Shown here: piece by piece, positions 46,016-53,785 of the stretch
Numbering within the stretch: position 1 is the first letter of the stretch
Layout: each line of letters opens with the position of its first letter
DNA from: Brevibacterium paucivorans
GTDB lineage: Bacteria > Actinomycetota > Actinomycetes > Actinomycetales > Brevibacteriaceae
DNA: 64,000 bases
Direction: 5' to 3'
Assembly: GCF_016907735.1 (NCBI RefSeq)
Contig: NZ_JAFBCP010000001.1
Location: 992,001 to 1,056,000 of the forward strand
Notes under the pieces: generated by a model
Databases searched by the model: none
Seen by the model: the letters and a program-made list of their open reading frames with translations, nothing else
Told to the model about the DNA's origin: nothing
Position numbers and translations under genes: made by a program

Positions 46016-47341
46016 TCACACGGGCAACGGCAGGCACGCCACCGCGTCCCCGGCTCCCGCACCTTCCGGAGGGATGACCACCAACCCGCGCGCCTGCGCC
46101 AGTCCGCGCAACATGTTTGAGCCCCGCTTGTCACACAGCTCCCAGCGCTGCAGGTTTGCTCCCGAGGTGTCCCTCGGTTGTGTGCTTTGCTGCCCACCTT
46201 CTCCCGCCGAGGTGTCCCCCGGCTTGGCTGGCATCACCCGCCACGCCGATCCGGCACCAGACCTGCCCTGACCGGGGTCGAAATCGTGGGCCAGGCTCAC
46301 GGCCCCGGGCTGTTCGATGCCACGGCCCAGGGCACCCCGGAGCACATGGGCGAGCACCAGCCGCAACGCCACCATCGCCGCCAACGGGTTACCCGGCAGG
46401 CCCACATGCACCACCCCCGAATGTTCCATGAGAAACGTGGGGTGGCCCGGGCGCATGTTGAGTTCGGGGAACAGGACACGGCCCGTCTCACCCGTGACCC
46501 GCCTCAGCGCAGCACGCCTGACCTCATCGACCCGCGAATGCCCAGTTCCACCCGTGGACACCACAACGTCACACTGACCCACCAGCTTCTCCAACGCGGC
46601 CTCAGTTTCCGCCTCACCGTCGCCGATCCGCTCACTGGCAACCACCTCGGCACCCAACATGCGCACATACGCGGGCAACTGCGGGCCAAACGCATCACGC
46701 ACGAACCCGGGCTGAGGCAGGCCGGAGGCGACAACCTCGGTACCAGTCAACAACAACCCCACCCGCGGCCGGGCACACACCGGCAATGTGTCATGCCCCG
46801 CCACCGCTGCGAACGCCACCTGAGCGGGCGTAAGCAGCTCCCCAGCACGGGCGACCAGTTCCCCGGAGAGGGCTTCGCGACCGGCGCGACGGATGTTTCG
46901 GCCGGGTTCCAGATCTCGTTGCGGCGCCCCTGGCGCCAAGGAAATCCGCCCAGCGCCAGCAGTTCCAGCGCCACTAGCCTCACCAGCATCAACCTGCACC
47001 CACTCTTGCCGCACCACCGAGGTGGCTTCCGAAGGTACCAGCGACCCCGTCGCTACCGGCCACGCATTCTCCCCCACGATCCACGGCCCCGGGCCGCGCA
47101 CCGCAAACCCATCCATGGCCGAGGAGTCATAATGTGGCACATCCCTCACCACCCGCACGTCCTGGGCAAGCACTTCACCAACGCACTCGGCCAACGGGCG
47201 CGTGACCTGCGGGGCGGGCAGACGCGTGCCACTTTCGTACGCGATTGCCATGGCGTCCAGTGGGTTCGGCGCCTGGGCGGGGTCTGCTCCCAGCCCCGAG
47301 GCTCCCACCTGCCCGCTTTGTGATGTACCGTTTTCGACCAT
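46016..47341 (-). CDS. moeA: Molybdopterin molybdenumtransferase MoeA
   Basis: Inserts molybdate into adenylated molybdopterin. 441 residues: PHYDSSAMDGFAVRGPG near the start, then TGTEVVASGLPQ, and VGLPGNPLAAMVAL near 340. The usual TSGGVSVGDYD block is changed to VVSTGGTGHSRVDEVRR, so it is divergent at the molybdopterin site. The C-terminal domain IV is present. Start ATG 47341 has GGAGG 13 bases upstream, a longer spacing than usual; a longer frame to 47404 would run through the fdhD start. Head-to-head with fdhD, 33 bases apart, so they probably share control. Confidence 0.85.
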   Translation of the reverse strand: MVENGTSQSGQVGASGLGADPAQAPNPLDAMAIAYESGTRLPAPQVTRPLAECVGEVLAQDVRVVRDVPHYDSSAMDGFAVRGPGPWIVGENAWPVATGSLVPSEATSVVRQEWVQVDAGEASGAGTAGAGRISLAPGAPQRDLEPGRNIRRAGREALSGELVARAGELLTPAQVAFAAVAGHDTLPVCARPRVGLLLTGTEVVASGLPQPGFVRDAFGPQLPAYVRMLGAEVVASERIGDGEAETEAALEKLVGQCDVVVSTGGTGHSRVDEVRRAALRRVTGETGRVLFPELNMRPGHPTFLMEHSGVVHVGLPGNPLAAMVALRLVLAHVLRGALGRGIEQPGAVSLAHDFDPGQGRSGAGSAWRVMPAKPGDTSAGEGGQQSTQPRDTSGANLQRWELCDKRGSNMLRGLAQARGLVVIPPEGAGAGDAVACLPLPV

Positions 47342-47374
47342 AGGGCCAGCGTATCCTCCACCCGAAAGGTCACC

Positions 47375-48298
47375 ATGCGTCGTTCCGTCCGCACCCGCGT
47401 CCACGTGTTTGGGCCCAACGGCCGTATCCGCACCAAAACCGACAAAGTTGCCGGCGAAGAACCCCTCGAAATCCGGTTGGGCGACCAGGAGTTCACGGTC
47501 ATGATGCGCACCCCCGGCATGGACACCGAGCTGGTGCTGGGCCTGCTTCTGGGCGAAGGGATCATCCGCACTACCAGTGATGTGGTGGAGATCGATTTCT
47601 CCACCGGCTTGGACCCTGACGGCACCCGCAACTACAACGTGGCTAGGGTGCGTCTTTCGGCCGAGGTGTCCGCCGCCCTGGCGCAGAACGGCGGGCTTCC
47701 GGTGGGGCAGGAAAGGAATGTTTACACCAGTTCGGCGTGCGGGGTCTGTGGCACGGCTGCCCTGGAAGCAGTGACGAAGGTGTCAAGCTACCAGCTGCCC
47801 GCGTCCGAGTCATTCTTTGAGCCTGCCACTGTGTGCGAACTGCCGAACATCATGCGCGACCAGCAACCCCTATTTGCCACAACCGGCGGGATTCACGCGG
47901 CCGGGCTGTTTAGGTTTGGGACGGGGGCTGGGGCGACCTCGGGCACTTCTTCAACCGCGGGGGCCGGAACCGGGGCTGACTCAGGCTCTCCAGCTACCTC
48001 CCCCACCTTGCTCACGGTTGCCGAGGACGTGGGCCGTCACAACGCCGTTGACAAGGTCCTTGGGTGGGCGATGCGCGAGGATCTACTCCCGTTGAGTTCG
48101 TGCGTCTTGCAGGTGTCCTCGCGCGCTTCGTTTGAACTGGTGCAGAAAGCAGCGATGGCGGGGGTGCCTGTTCTTTCGGCGGTGAGCGCACCCAGTTCCG
48201 CTGCTGTGGAGTTGGGGAACAGCCTGGGTGTGACCGTGATCGGGTTTAACCGTAAGGGGACGTTTAATGTGTATTCGGCCCCGGAGCGGCTACTCTAG
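47375..48298 (+). CDS. fdhD: Formate dehydrogenase sulfurtransferase FdhD
   Basis: Moves sulfur from a desulfurase to the molybdenum cofactor of formate dehydrogenase. 307 residues: EEPLEIRLGDQEFTVMMRTPG at the start, the Cys pair in SSACGVCGTAALEAV near 124, and DVGRHNAVDKVLGWAM near 220, both conserved. A Gly/Ser/Thr/Ala-rich insert of about 30 residues (around 185-215) precedes this second block and is probably a disordered loop. GAAAGG upstream of ATG 47375. No formate dehydrogenase gene is in the window; the target must be elsewhere. Confidence 0.93.
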   Translation: MRRSVRTRVHVFGPNGRIRTKTDKVAGEEPLEIRLGDQEFTVMMRTPGMDTELVLGLLLGEGIIRTTSDVVEIDFSTGLDPDGTRNYNVARVRLSAEVSAALAQNGGLPVGQERNVYTSSACGVCGTAALEAVTKVSSYQLPASESFFEPATVCELPNIMRDQQPLFATTGGIHAAGLFRFGTGAGATSGTSSTAGAGTGADSGSPATSPTLLTVAEDVGRHNAVDKVLGWAMREDLLPLSSCVLQVSSRASFELVQKAAMAGVPVLSAVSAPSSAAVELGNSLGVTVIGFNRKGTFNVYSAPERLL

Positions 48299-48330
48299 AG
48301 CTGACCCGCTCCAGGTTTTAGTTCGGACAC

Positions 48331-48356
48331 GTTTTCTCTACACAAGAGGACAGATT
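48331..48356 (+). repeat. 26-bp direct repeat, left copy
   Basis: Begins GTTTTCTCTACA and ends AGATT-like bases (48331-48356). It matches the copy at 50677-50702 at 23 of 26 positions. The two copies bracket the degraded island of transposase scraps, the ugd scrap and the second ATP-grasp gene. A further GTTTACTCTACA occurs in both arms of the hairpin at 50771-50809. Confidence 0.7.
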
Positions 48357-48419
48357 TGGAGTGCTCCCCCATTAGTTGGACTGATGTAAATCAGTTGTCT
48401 TCTAGTGAGGAGTATTTCT

Positions 48420-48565
48420 TTGCGTGCAGATAGTACGTTGACTGCGAGTCAGCGGGAAGAGTTGGTGGCCTTGTTTGAGCAGGGTTTTAGCTACGGTGTT
48501 GCGGTGTTCGTCTTGGTCCTGCTAAGAACTTGTACCATCGGTTCGAGTTGCGTGGCAGGCTATGT
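48420..48565 (+). pseudogene. IS3-type OrfA fragment
   Basis: Starts LRADSTLTASQREELVALFE from a TTG at 48420 (GAGGAG upstream), reading like the N-terminal HTH of IS3-family OrfA. A single inserted base near 48508 shifts the frame; in the next frame it continues AVRLGPAKNLYHRFELRGRLCL. It then stops matching where the antisense IS481-type scrap begins, near 48565. Confidence 0.55.
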
Positions 48566-48741
48566 CTGGTGAGGGGACGTGCGGAGCGTGGTTGGAGTTC
48601 TTCAAGTCCGCCGGTGCGGAGGCGTTGCAGAAGGGTCCTGACCCATCGGGTTCTGATACCGAATTGTGTTGATGCGTCTTTAATGCTCATGCGACCGTTG
48701 ACGATGGCTAGAACGACTGCGCGGTTGCGTGAGTACGTCAT
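48565..48741 (-). pseudogene. IS481-type transposase N-terminal fragment
   Basis: Reads TYSRNRAVVLAIVNGRMSIK then FGIRTRWVRTLLQRLRTGG and LEELQPRSARPLTRH, the helix-turn-helix and linker at the start of IS481-family transposases. The rest of the gene, including the DDE domain, is missing; the frame then runs antisense through the IS3 scrap. Two different elements therefore met here, one inserted in or joined to the other. Confidence 0.6.
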
Positions 48742-48756
48742 TGTCCGAGCGTCTTT

Positions 48757-48930
48757 GGCGTGAACGATGTACTGAAATCAGACAGTCACCGCATCGCGGT
48801 TCTGGGTGAGGCGTTCAAACCCGATTCGGATGATCTGCGCGATTTACCGACGTTCGACATCGCTCTGACCCTCTGGTCACACAACGCCGATGTGTCCATC
48901 CACGACCCGAGAGACGGGTTGAGTATCACG
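48757..48930 (+). pseudogene. Fragment of a UDP-glucose 6-dehydrogenase-type gene
   Basis: VNDVLKSDSHRIAVLGEAFK then PDSDDLRDLPTFDIALTLW and ADVSIHDP match the C-terminal domain start of the UDP-glucose/GDP-mannose dehydrogenase family. Both the N-terminal NAD domain and the rest of the C-terminus are absent; after about 48930 no match continues. It is closer to the Ugd branch than to wecC at 32955, whose equivalent block reads VAVLGLAFKPNIDDLRESP. Confidence 0.65.
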
Positions 48931-49046
48931 GCATCGATCGCGCCGTGTCCGAGCAACGAAAGTTTAGACACTGGAAGCATCTCGAATGAGACAGAATGCT
49001 CATGAGAGGCAAGCCATTGGAGGGCACGCTGTTGGTGGTGCAGTAC

Positions 49047-49952
49047 TCAAATAAGAGGTGTCCCGTGAAGCTTCAGGTCTCTTCTAATTGAACGATCTTC
49101 CTCATAGGTGCATGCAGCCAAATGCTTCCCATAGATGCGTCTTGCAACCGCATCATAAGTAGCTTCCATGTTTGATTGGGCTCGACTCCACATTGCCCCC
49201 ATAGCTGCTTGGAAGTCGTCAGACAGCCTCAGTCGATTGTTCTTGGGGAAATACCCTCCAGGAACCAAGGTGATCTCACCGACTACGGGGCCGGATGGCG
49301 TGGCATACAGGTCAATCCGCGAGAAGGGGGCTGGCACAACCAAGGAAGTCTTACGTGCCAAGCAAGTCAACGCCTCCAAGGTCTCGCTATCAGGAAGCTG
49401 AGGGGGTGGGCTAGGTTTTTCTTGGACCAATGACGACTTGTCAAGTAAGCGAAAGCATTCGTCGTAACGTCCAATGTGTGCCGTCCGATGATTCCGGTCA
49501 ATAACTACAAATGCTGCAATCTCCCCTCGGAACGCGTACGCTTTAAAGTCGCGAGGAACTTCTAGGCCATCGCAGTCCTGGATTACTTGCTCGACTATCA
49601 GCTGATTGGCTTTATTTGAGTTCTTGGAAAAGAGCGAGTCTTGGATCTCTACGATCTCGCTCAACGTGAGTTGCTTATTCGTCAGAGATTCTGTGAATAG
49701 GTCTTCGTCTCCGGTCTTGGTCAGGACCATGACTCCGCGAAGTGATGATTCCAAGGTAGGTTTGAGCACAAAGGTTTCGGGGAGGCCAGACAAGTCTATG
49801 TCGCGGGGGGAGGCAAAGCGACGCAGAATCTTGCTAGTTGGGATATTGAGTGCCTCTAAGAAGTCATAGCACTTGACTTTGTCGTGTAGATGCCACGGTG
49901 TGAACGGTTCCAAGCCTTTTGCTCGAATCCGCATGTAGTCATCCCATATCAT
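49047..49952 (-). CDS. Second TupA-like ATP-grasp ligase
   Basis: 301 residues, intact, and clearly a paralogue of the protein at 41234: KCYDFLEALNIPTSKILRRF, LSGLPETFVLKPTLESSLRG, RDFKAYAFRGEIAAFVVIDR, and PAPFSRIDLYATPSGPVVGE then ITLVPGGYF for the metal-binding residues. The N-terminal 20 residues are shorter than in the paralogue. Its partner glycosyltransferase is decayed, so it may be on the way out or may serve the first system. ATG 49952 overlaps the stop of the glycosyltransferase remnant (ATGA). No own promoter was seen. Confidence 0.62.
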   Translation of the reverse strand: MIWDDYMRIRAKGLEPFTPWHLHDKVKCYDFLEALNIPTSKILRRFASPRDIDLSGLPETFVLKPTLESSLRGVMVLTKTGDEDLFTESLTNKQLTLSEIVEIQDSLFSKNSNKANQLIVEQVIQDCDGLEVPRDFKAYAFRGEIAAFVVIDRNHRTAHIGRYDECFRLLDKSSLVQEKPSPPPQLPDSETLEALTCLARKTSLVVPAPFSRIDLYATPSGPVVGEITLVPGGYFPKNNRLRLSDDFQAAMGAMWSRAQSNMEATYDAVARRIYGKHLAACTYEEDRSIRRDLKLHGTPLI

Positions 49953-50576
49953 GGCTGTCCTCTATCGGTAGGTGTCCCACTCCGCCTGCCTGCGAAGCGC
50001 AAAGACCAGGGCTCAGCATAGCCCAGGTTAACAATCACCGTACCCCCCGGCACCCCTTCAGGCAACACAGAGAGATCGAAAGCATAGCTCGAGAGTGCGT
50101 AGCTCTCTGCCTCAACTAGGGCGTGCCCAAAGGATTCTTTTAGACTTGTCGAAACGAAAGCGTCGCCACAACGAGCAGCTCCGCAAGACATTGAGGCAAC
50201 CTTTGACTGAGAGGGATTCATGCGAAAGTGAATCCTGTGCTCTACCCCACCCCGAGTGCGCGTGCCTGAGACATAAAACCGGACACGGGGCCGGGTAGCG
50301 TCTCCAGGCCAATGACCATAAAAGCATGAAACTCGTCAGGAAGTTTGACCAGTATCCGAGCAAGGTATTTCGGTCCCTTCCCTTTGTCGAAACAGTCGAC
50401 CCACATAAGTGGTCTCACTCCTGACGGGAAACGCTCAGTGTGCCCGTTGGGGATGAACTCCGAGTCATTGATCATGTTCGGCGCGCCTTCGACACGGCGG
50501 GCATAACGACGTGGCAACATGGACTGAACGTTGAATGCGTTGAACTCTGAAGGAACGCGGGTAGTATCAACCTTTC
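49949..50576 (-). pseudogene. Decayed GT4 glycosyltransferase, paralogue of the gene at 42135
   Basis: From 50576 the minus strand reads VDTTRVPSEFNAFNVQSMLP, GVRPLMWVDCFDKGKGPKYL and HAFMVIGLETLPGP, close to the 42135 protein. Near 50245 an extra base in a G-rich tract shifts the frame; the next frame continues VEHRIHFRMN and STSLKESFGHALVEAESYAL. The first 125 or so residues are missing and an in-frame TGA stands just upstream. The gene pair with the ATP-grasp gene repeats the order at 41234-43097. Confidence 0.82.
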
Positions 50577-50676
50577 AAGTTCCAGCTTCGCTAGTCCCTT
50601 CTCTGCAACGGCGAAATGGGACGAACTGGTCTCGTATGGGGCGGGTGCGTAAGTTGTACGGCAAACACCTCAGGTG

Positions 50677-50702
50677 GTTTTCTCTACAGAAGAGAACCGA
50701 TT
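50677..50702 (+). repeat. 26-bp direct repeat, right copy
   Basis: Begins GTTTTCTCTACA, 23 of 26 positions identical to the copy at 48331. This copy contains a near-perfect small dyad, TTCTCT-ACAG-AAGAGAA. It marks the right edge of the degraded island. The 275 bases from 50577 to 50851 hold no gene. Confidence 0.7.
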
Positions 50703-50770
50703 CCGCTTTGATGTGTAGATTAACGCGTCGATTTTGAGCTGAAAACGTGAACAAAACGAACAAAAAGGGC

Positions 50771-50809
50771 GTTTACTCTACACTCCTGTTCGAGAGTTGT
50801 AGAGTAAAC
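50771..50809. terminator. Inverted repeat with GTTTACTCTACA arms
   Basis: GTTTACTCTACA at 50771-50782 and its complement TGTAGAGTAAAC at 50798-50809, perfect 12-base arms, 15-base loop. It is 43 bases past the enoyl-CoA hydratase stop (in the minus direction), so it could end that operon; no T-run follows. The arm shares 11 of 12 bases with the start of the 26-bp repeats at 48331 and 50677. Confidence 0.45.
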
Positions 50810-50851
50810 AGCCGGAATCAGACCCGCACCAAAGCAAGCCCAGGCCCAGCC

Positions 50852-51655
50852 TTAACCCTTGCCTAGTTCCCGCATCCGTGTGCGGACCGCCTCGGCCAGT
50901 TCTTCACCACCAATGAGACTGCGGATCGCACGCTGCTCAGCCGCGAACGCATCACTCAACGACGCGCGCCCGCTCAAGTCCACCAGCATTTTCGCCTGCG
51001 CCAACGCTGACCGAGACTTCCCCGCCAACTCACGCCCCAACTCCAGGGCGCGCGCATTCGCATCCTGGGCCAGTTCCTCAACCAGCCCCATCTCGTAGGC
51101 CCGCTGCCCAGTGACCACCTCACCAGTGAAAATCATGCGCTTGGCGTTCCCCGCCCCCACCACACGTGGCAGAAGCTGAGTACCGCACATATCCGGCACA
51201 ATCCCCCAGTTGATCTCCATCATCGACAGCTTGGCATCCGGCTGAGCAACCCGCAGATCCGCACCCAACGCAATCTGCAAACCACCACCGAACGCCACCT
51301 TCTGCACCGCCGCAATCACCGGCGCTTCCACCTGCTGCCACACAAAAACAGCCTGCTGTGCCAACGCTTTCGCCGGGCCCACACCCTCACGAGCTTCCGG
51401 CAACTCCGCCTGACCCCCAGCCATTTTCTTGAACTCGCTCATGTCCAGGCCAGAACAGAACCCCGCACCCTTACCGGTCAACACCACAGCGGCCACGTCG
51501 TCGCGGGCCTCAACGAACCTCCCCGCATCCACCAAATCCGCAAACATCTCATGCGTCAGCGAATTCAAGGTCTCCGGCCGGTTGAACTCCACATGCGCCA
51601 ACCGGTCCTCAATCGTCAGCGTGACCGTTCCGTATTCGGCTTCGAATGCGTCCAT
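50852..51655 (-). CDS. Enoyl-CoA hydratase/isomerase family protein
   Basis: Crotonase fold, 267 residues. HVEFNRPETLNSLTHEMFAD at the start, the oxyanion-hole segment GKGAGFCSGLDMSEF near 65, FGGGLQIALGADLRVA near 113 and MMEINWGIVPDMCGTQLL for the catalytic Glu. The order fits hydratases and some isomerases; true substrate unknown. Start ATG 51655 has GGAGGG upstream. Last gene of the six-gene run starting at the histidine kinase, 65 bases after lldD. Confidence 0.88.
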   Translation of the reverse strand: MDAFEAEYGTVTLTIEDRLAHVEFNRPETLNSLTHEMFADLVDAGRFVEARDDVAAVVLTGKGAGFCSGLDMSEFKKMAGGQAELPEAREGVGPAKALAQQAVFVWQQVEAPVIAAVQKVAFGGGLQIALGADLRVAQPDAKLSMMEINWGIVPDMCGTQLLPRVVGAGNAKRMIFTGEVVTGQRAYEMGLVEELAQDANARALELGRELAGKSRSALAQAKMLVDLSGRASLSDAFAAEQRAIRSLIGGEELAEAVRTRMRELGKG

Positions 51656-51720
51656 GGTTCCCTCCGTTGTGGTTGCCCCGGCCACTGCCCGAGGTGTCAC
51701 TTCCTATGTTGTTCTGTCAC

Positions 51721-52950
51721 CTATGACTTCAAGTTACGCGAGTACGTGCGCACCATGTCTGGGTTGAGGTCTGAAATTGACCCGGCCCCCATGAGTTGCA
51801 TAGTGACGGTCATTTCGTTTTCCAGAATCTCAAAGACCTTGCGCACCCCAGCTTCACCGGCGGCCATGAGACCGTACAGGTACGCCCGTCCAATCAACGT
51901 GAAGTCGGCACCCACGGCCAGCGCACCAATAATGTCCTGACCACGCATGATGCCCGAATCCAGGATGATTGGCACATCCTCACCCACCGCTTCACGGACC
52001 ACCGGAAGCGCCTCTAAGGTGATAGGCGCGCGGTCGAGCTGACGACCACCGTGGTTGGACACCACCAACCCGTCGGCGCCGGCGTCCAAAGACTTCGACG
52101 CATCCACCTCGGTCAGAACACCCTTCACGAACAACTTTCCGGGCCACACTGAGCGAATCCACTTCAAGTCCTCAAAACTCAACGTGGGGTCAAACATGGA
52201 TGAGGTGAGGCTCGCCAGATCAGACACCTCGTTCGACAGCGACGCGTACGTCAGCGGGTCAGTTGTCAAGAAGTTAAACCACCACTCTGGCCTGTACGAC
52301 GCATCCAACACCGTTCCGGCAGAAAGCTTAGGCGGGATCGTGAGCCCGTGGCGCACATCGCGCAAACGACGCCCCGCCACCGTGGTGTCCACAGTCACCA
52401 ACAGCGTTTCAAAGCCGTTCTTCCACGCCCGTTCCAGCAGATCTTGGGACGCGTCGCGGTCACGCCACAGGTACAGCTGGAACCACTTGGTTGCGTTGGG
52501 CGCACACGACGCCACATCCTCAATGCTGCGCGTACCCATGGTGGACAGGGTGAACGGAACCCCAAAACGGTCAGCCGTGCGCACACCGGCCACTTCGCCT
52601 TCCGTGTGCATCATGCGGGTAAACCCGGTAGGGGCGATCCCCACCGGCAAGCGCGATTCCACGCCTGCGATCGTGGTGGATAGGTCCACGTCGGCCGACC
52701 CTGCCAAAATCGCTGGGTCAAACTCTAGGTTCCTAAACGCTTCACGATTACCGCGGTACGTGTACTCGTCCTGCGCACCACCGTCCACGTAGTTGAACGG
52801 CCCCGCAGGTGTGCGTCGCTTGGCAATCCGACGCAAATCATCAATGTCACCCACACGCGCCAACCTGGATTTTCGACCCCCAAGGTTGAGATCGAACTGC
52901 ATGAGTGGCAAGAAGTTCTTTAACTGCGGAACGCGTCTAATGGTCACCAT
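51721..52950 (-). CDS. lldD: FMN-dependent L-lactate (alpha-hydroxyacid) dehydrogenase
   Basis: 409 residues of the flavin-dependent alpha-hydroxyacid family. FNYVDGGAQDEYTYRGNREA near 53 starts the TIM barrel with the FMN Tyr, GIAPTGFTRMMHTEGEVAGV follows, VTVDTTVAGRRLRDVRHG is next, and SNHGGRQLDRAPITLEALP near 305 holds the catalytic His and Arg. ILDSGIMRGQDIIGALAVGA is the phosphate site. Likely oxidises L-lactate to pyruvate into the respiratory chain; a lactate 2-monooxygenase or other hydroxyacid specificity cannot be excluded. ATG 52950 overlaps the DUF402 gene by 14 bases. Confidence 0.88.
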   Translation of the reverse strand: MVTIRRVPQLKNFLPLMQFDLNLGGRKSRLARVGDIDDLRRIAKRRTPAGPFNYVDGGAQDEYTYRGNREAFRNLEFDPAILAGSADVDLSTTIAGVESRLPVGIAPTGFTRMMHTEGEVAGVRTADRFGVPFTLSTMGTRSIEDVASCAPNATKWFQLYLWRDRDASQDLLERAWKNGFETLLVTVDTTVAGRRLRDVRHGLTIPPKLSAGTVLDASYRPEWWFNFLTTDPLTYASLSNEVSDLASLTSSMFDPTLSFEDLKWIRSVWPGKLFVKGVLTEVDASKSLDAGADGLVVSNHGGRQLDRAPITLEALPVVREAVGEDVPIILDSGIMRGQDIIGALAVGADFTLIGRAYLYGLMAAGEAGVRKVFEILENEMTVTMQLMGAGSISDLNPDMVRTYSRNLKS

Positions 52951-53785
52951 GATGCCACTCTACCGAGCCGTCAGGGTCCACACATTCCCGGCCCGGGATA
53001 TCCCAACTGCCGGGCGCCTGCCAGCCCGACCAGTCCTCGGTAAATGCCCACATGCCTTGTTCCCACTCGCTCAACGCCACAGCGGCGTTGGCGCGAATTG
53101 CTGCCGCGACGTCAGCGTCCCACTGGCCGTACTTCACCGCCGCGGCCAGTTCGTCTTCGTCTTTGAGCTGTGGCACCTGGCCTGGGCGAATCACAAGATC
53201 AAGCACATGGTCCGAGGTGTATAACTCCCCCACCGCGTTCCCGTCCACCGCGGGCCCCAACCGGTGATGCCCCTCAAGGTTCACGTAGTGCGCGTTCACT
53301 GTGCCCGACGCTTCACGGAACACCCACACCGAAAAGGGCATGCCCACCGGAATCAGCCGTAGCACCCCGCGCCCATACCACTGGCCACCCACCGCCACAC
53401 GATCGACCCTGCGTGGGTTAAACCGCACGTGATCAGGCACGTTGTGCGGGTTCACACTCTCAAACCCCGCCAACCGGGCGTGAACCACCGGCGTGCCCCC
53501 GGCCAGCCACACCACTAGTCCACGTTCGTCATGACGCACCACCCGCACCGGCTGCACAACATCCACCCCGTGTACCGCGAAGTCGTGCCGACGGAATCGC
53601 CACCGCACCACGTCACCCGGTTGCAGTCGCGGAGCCTGGGCGAGCGGAACGGAGCTGGCCGGGGCTGGCGACGGAAACGGCTCCGTTCCGTATTGGCTAG
53701 GCTCAGCTCCGTATTGGACTGAGTTGTTCTGGCTCGGCTCCTGCCCAGAACCTTCCTGCCCAGAACCGTCAGTTGGTGTAGTCAA
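52937..53785 (-). CDS. DUF402 domain protein
   Basis: 282 residues. The first 60 are a low-complexity Gln/Ser/Pro/Tyr stretch with short repeats (GSGQEGSGQEPSQ, then QYGAEPSQYGTEP). The rest is the DUF402/FomD-like beta-barrel: VRWRFRRHDFAVHG, SVWVFREASGTVNAHYVNLE, DHVLDLVIRPGQVPQLKDED and ELAAAVKYGQWD. Members act as phosphate-ester hydrolases on nucleoside diphosphate or triphosphate; the substrate here is unknown. TTG 53785 is the likely start: GGAGC lies 8 bases upstream and no ATG is available; overlaps the DUF4097 gene by 17 bases. Confidence 0.7.
   Translation of the reverse strand: MTTPTDGSGQEGSGQEPSQNNSVQYGAEPSQYGTEPFPSPAPASSVPLAQAPRLQPGDVVRWRFRRHDFAVHGVDVVQPVRVVRHDERGLVVWLAGGTPVVHARLAGFESVNPHNVPDHVRFNPRRVDRVAVGGQWYGRGVLRLIPVGMPFSVWVFREASGTVNAHYVNLEGHHRLGPAVDGNAVGELYTSDHVLDLVIRPGQVPQLKDEDELAAAVKYGQWDADVAAAIRANAAVALSEWEQGMWAFTEDWSGWQAPGSWDIPGRECVDPDGSVEWHHGDH

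Noticed and set aside
46178..47323. 381-codon plus-strand open frame opposite moeA
   Set aside because: Composition is His/Arg/Pro-rich and has no family match; moeA motifs are clear on the other strand.
50234..50260. Phase-variable G tract in the glycosyltransferase remnant
   Set aside because: The gene also lacks its N-terminus, so slipping could not restore it.
48331..50702. Intact composite transposon
   Set aside because: No complete transposase and the flanking repeats are direct, 26 bases, and imperfect; no target duplication recognised.
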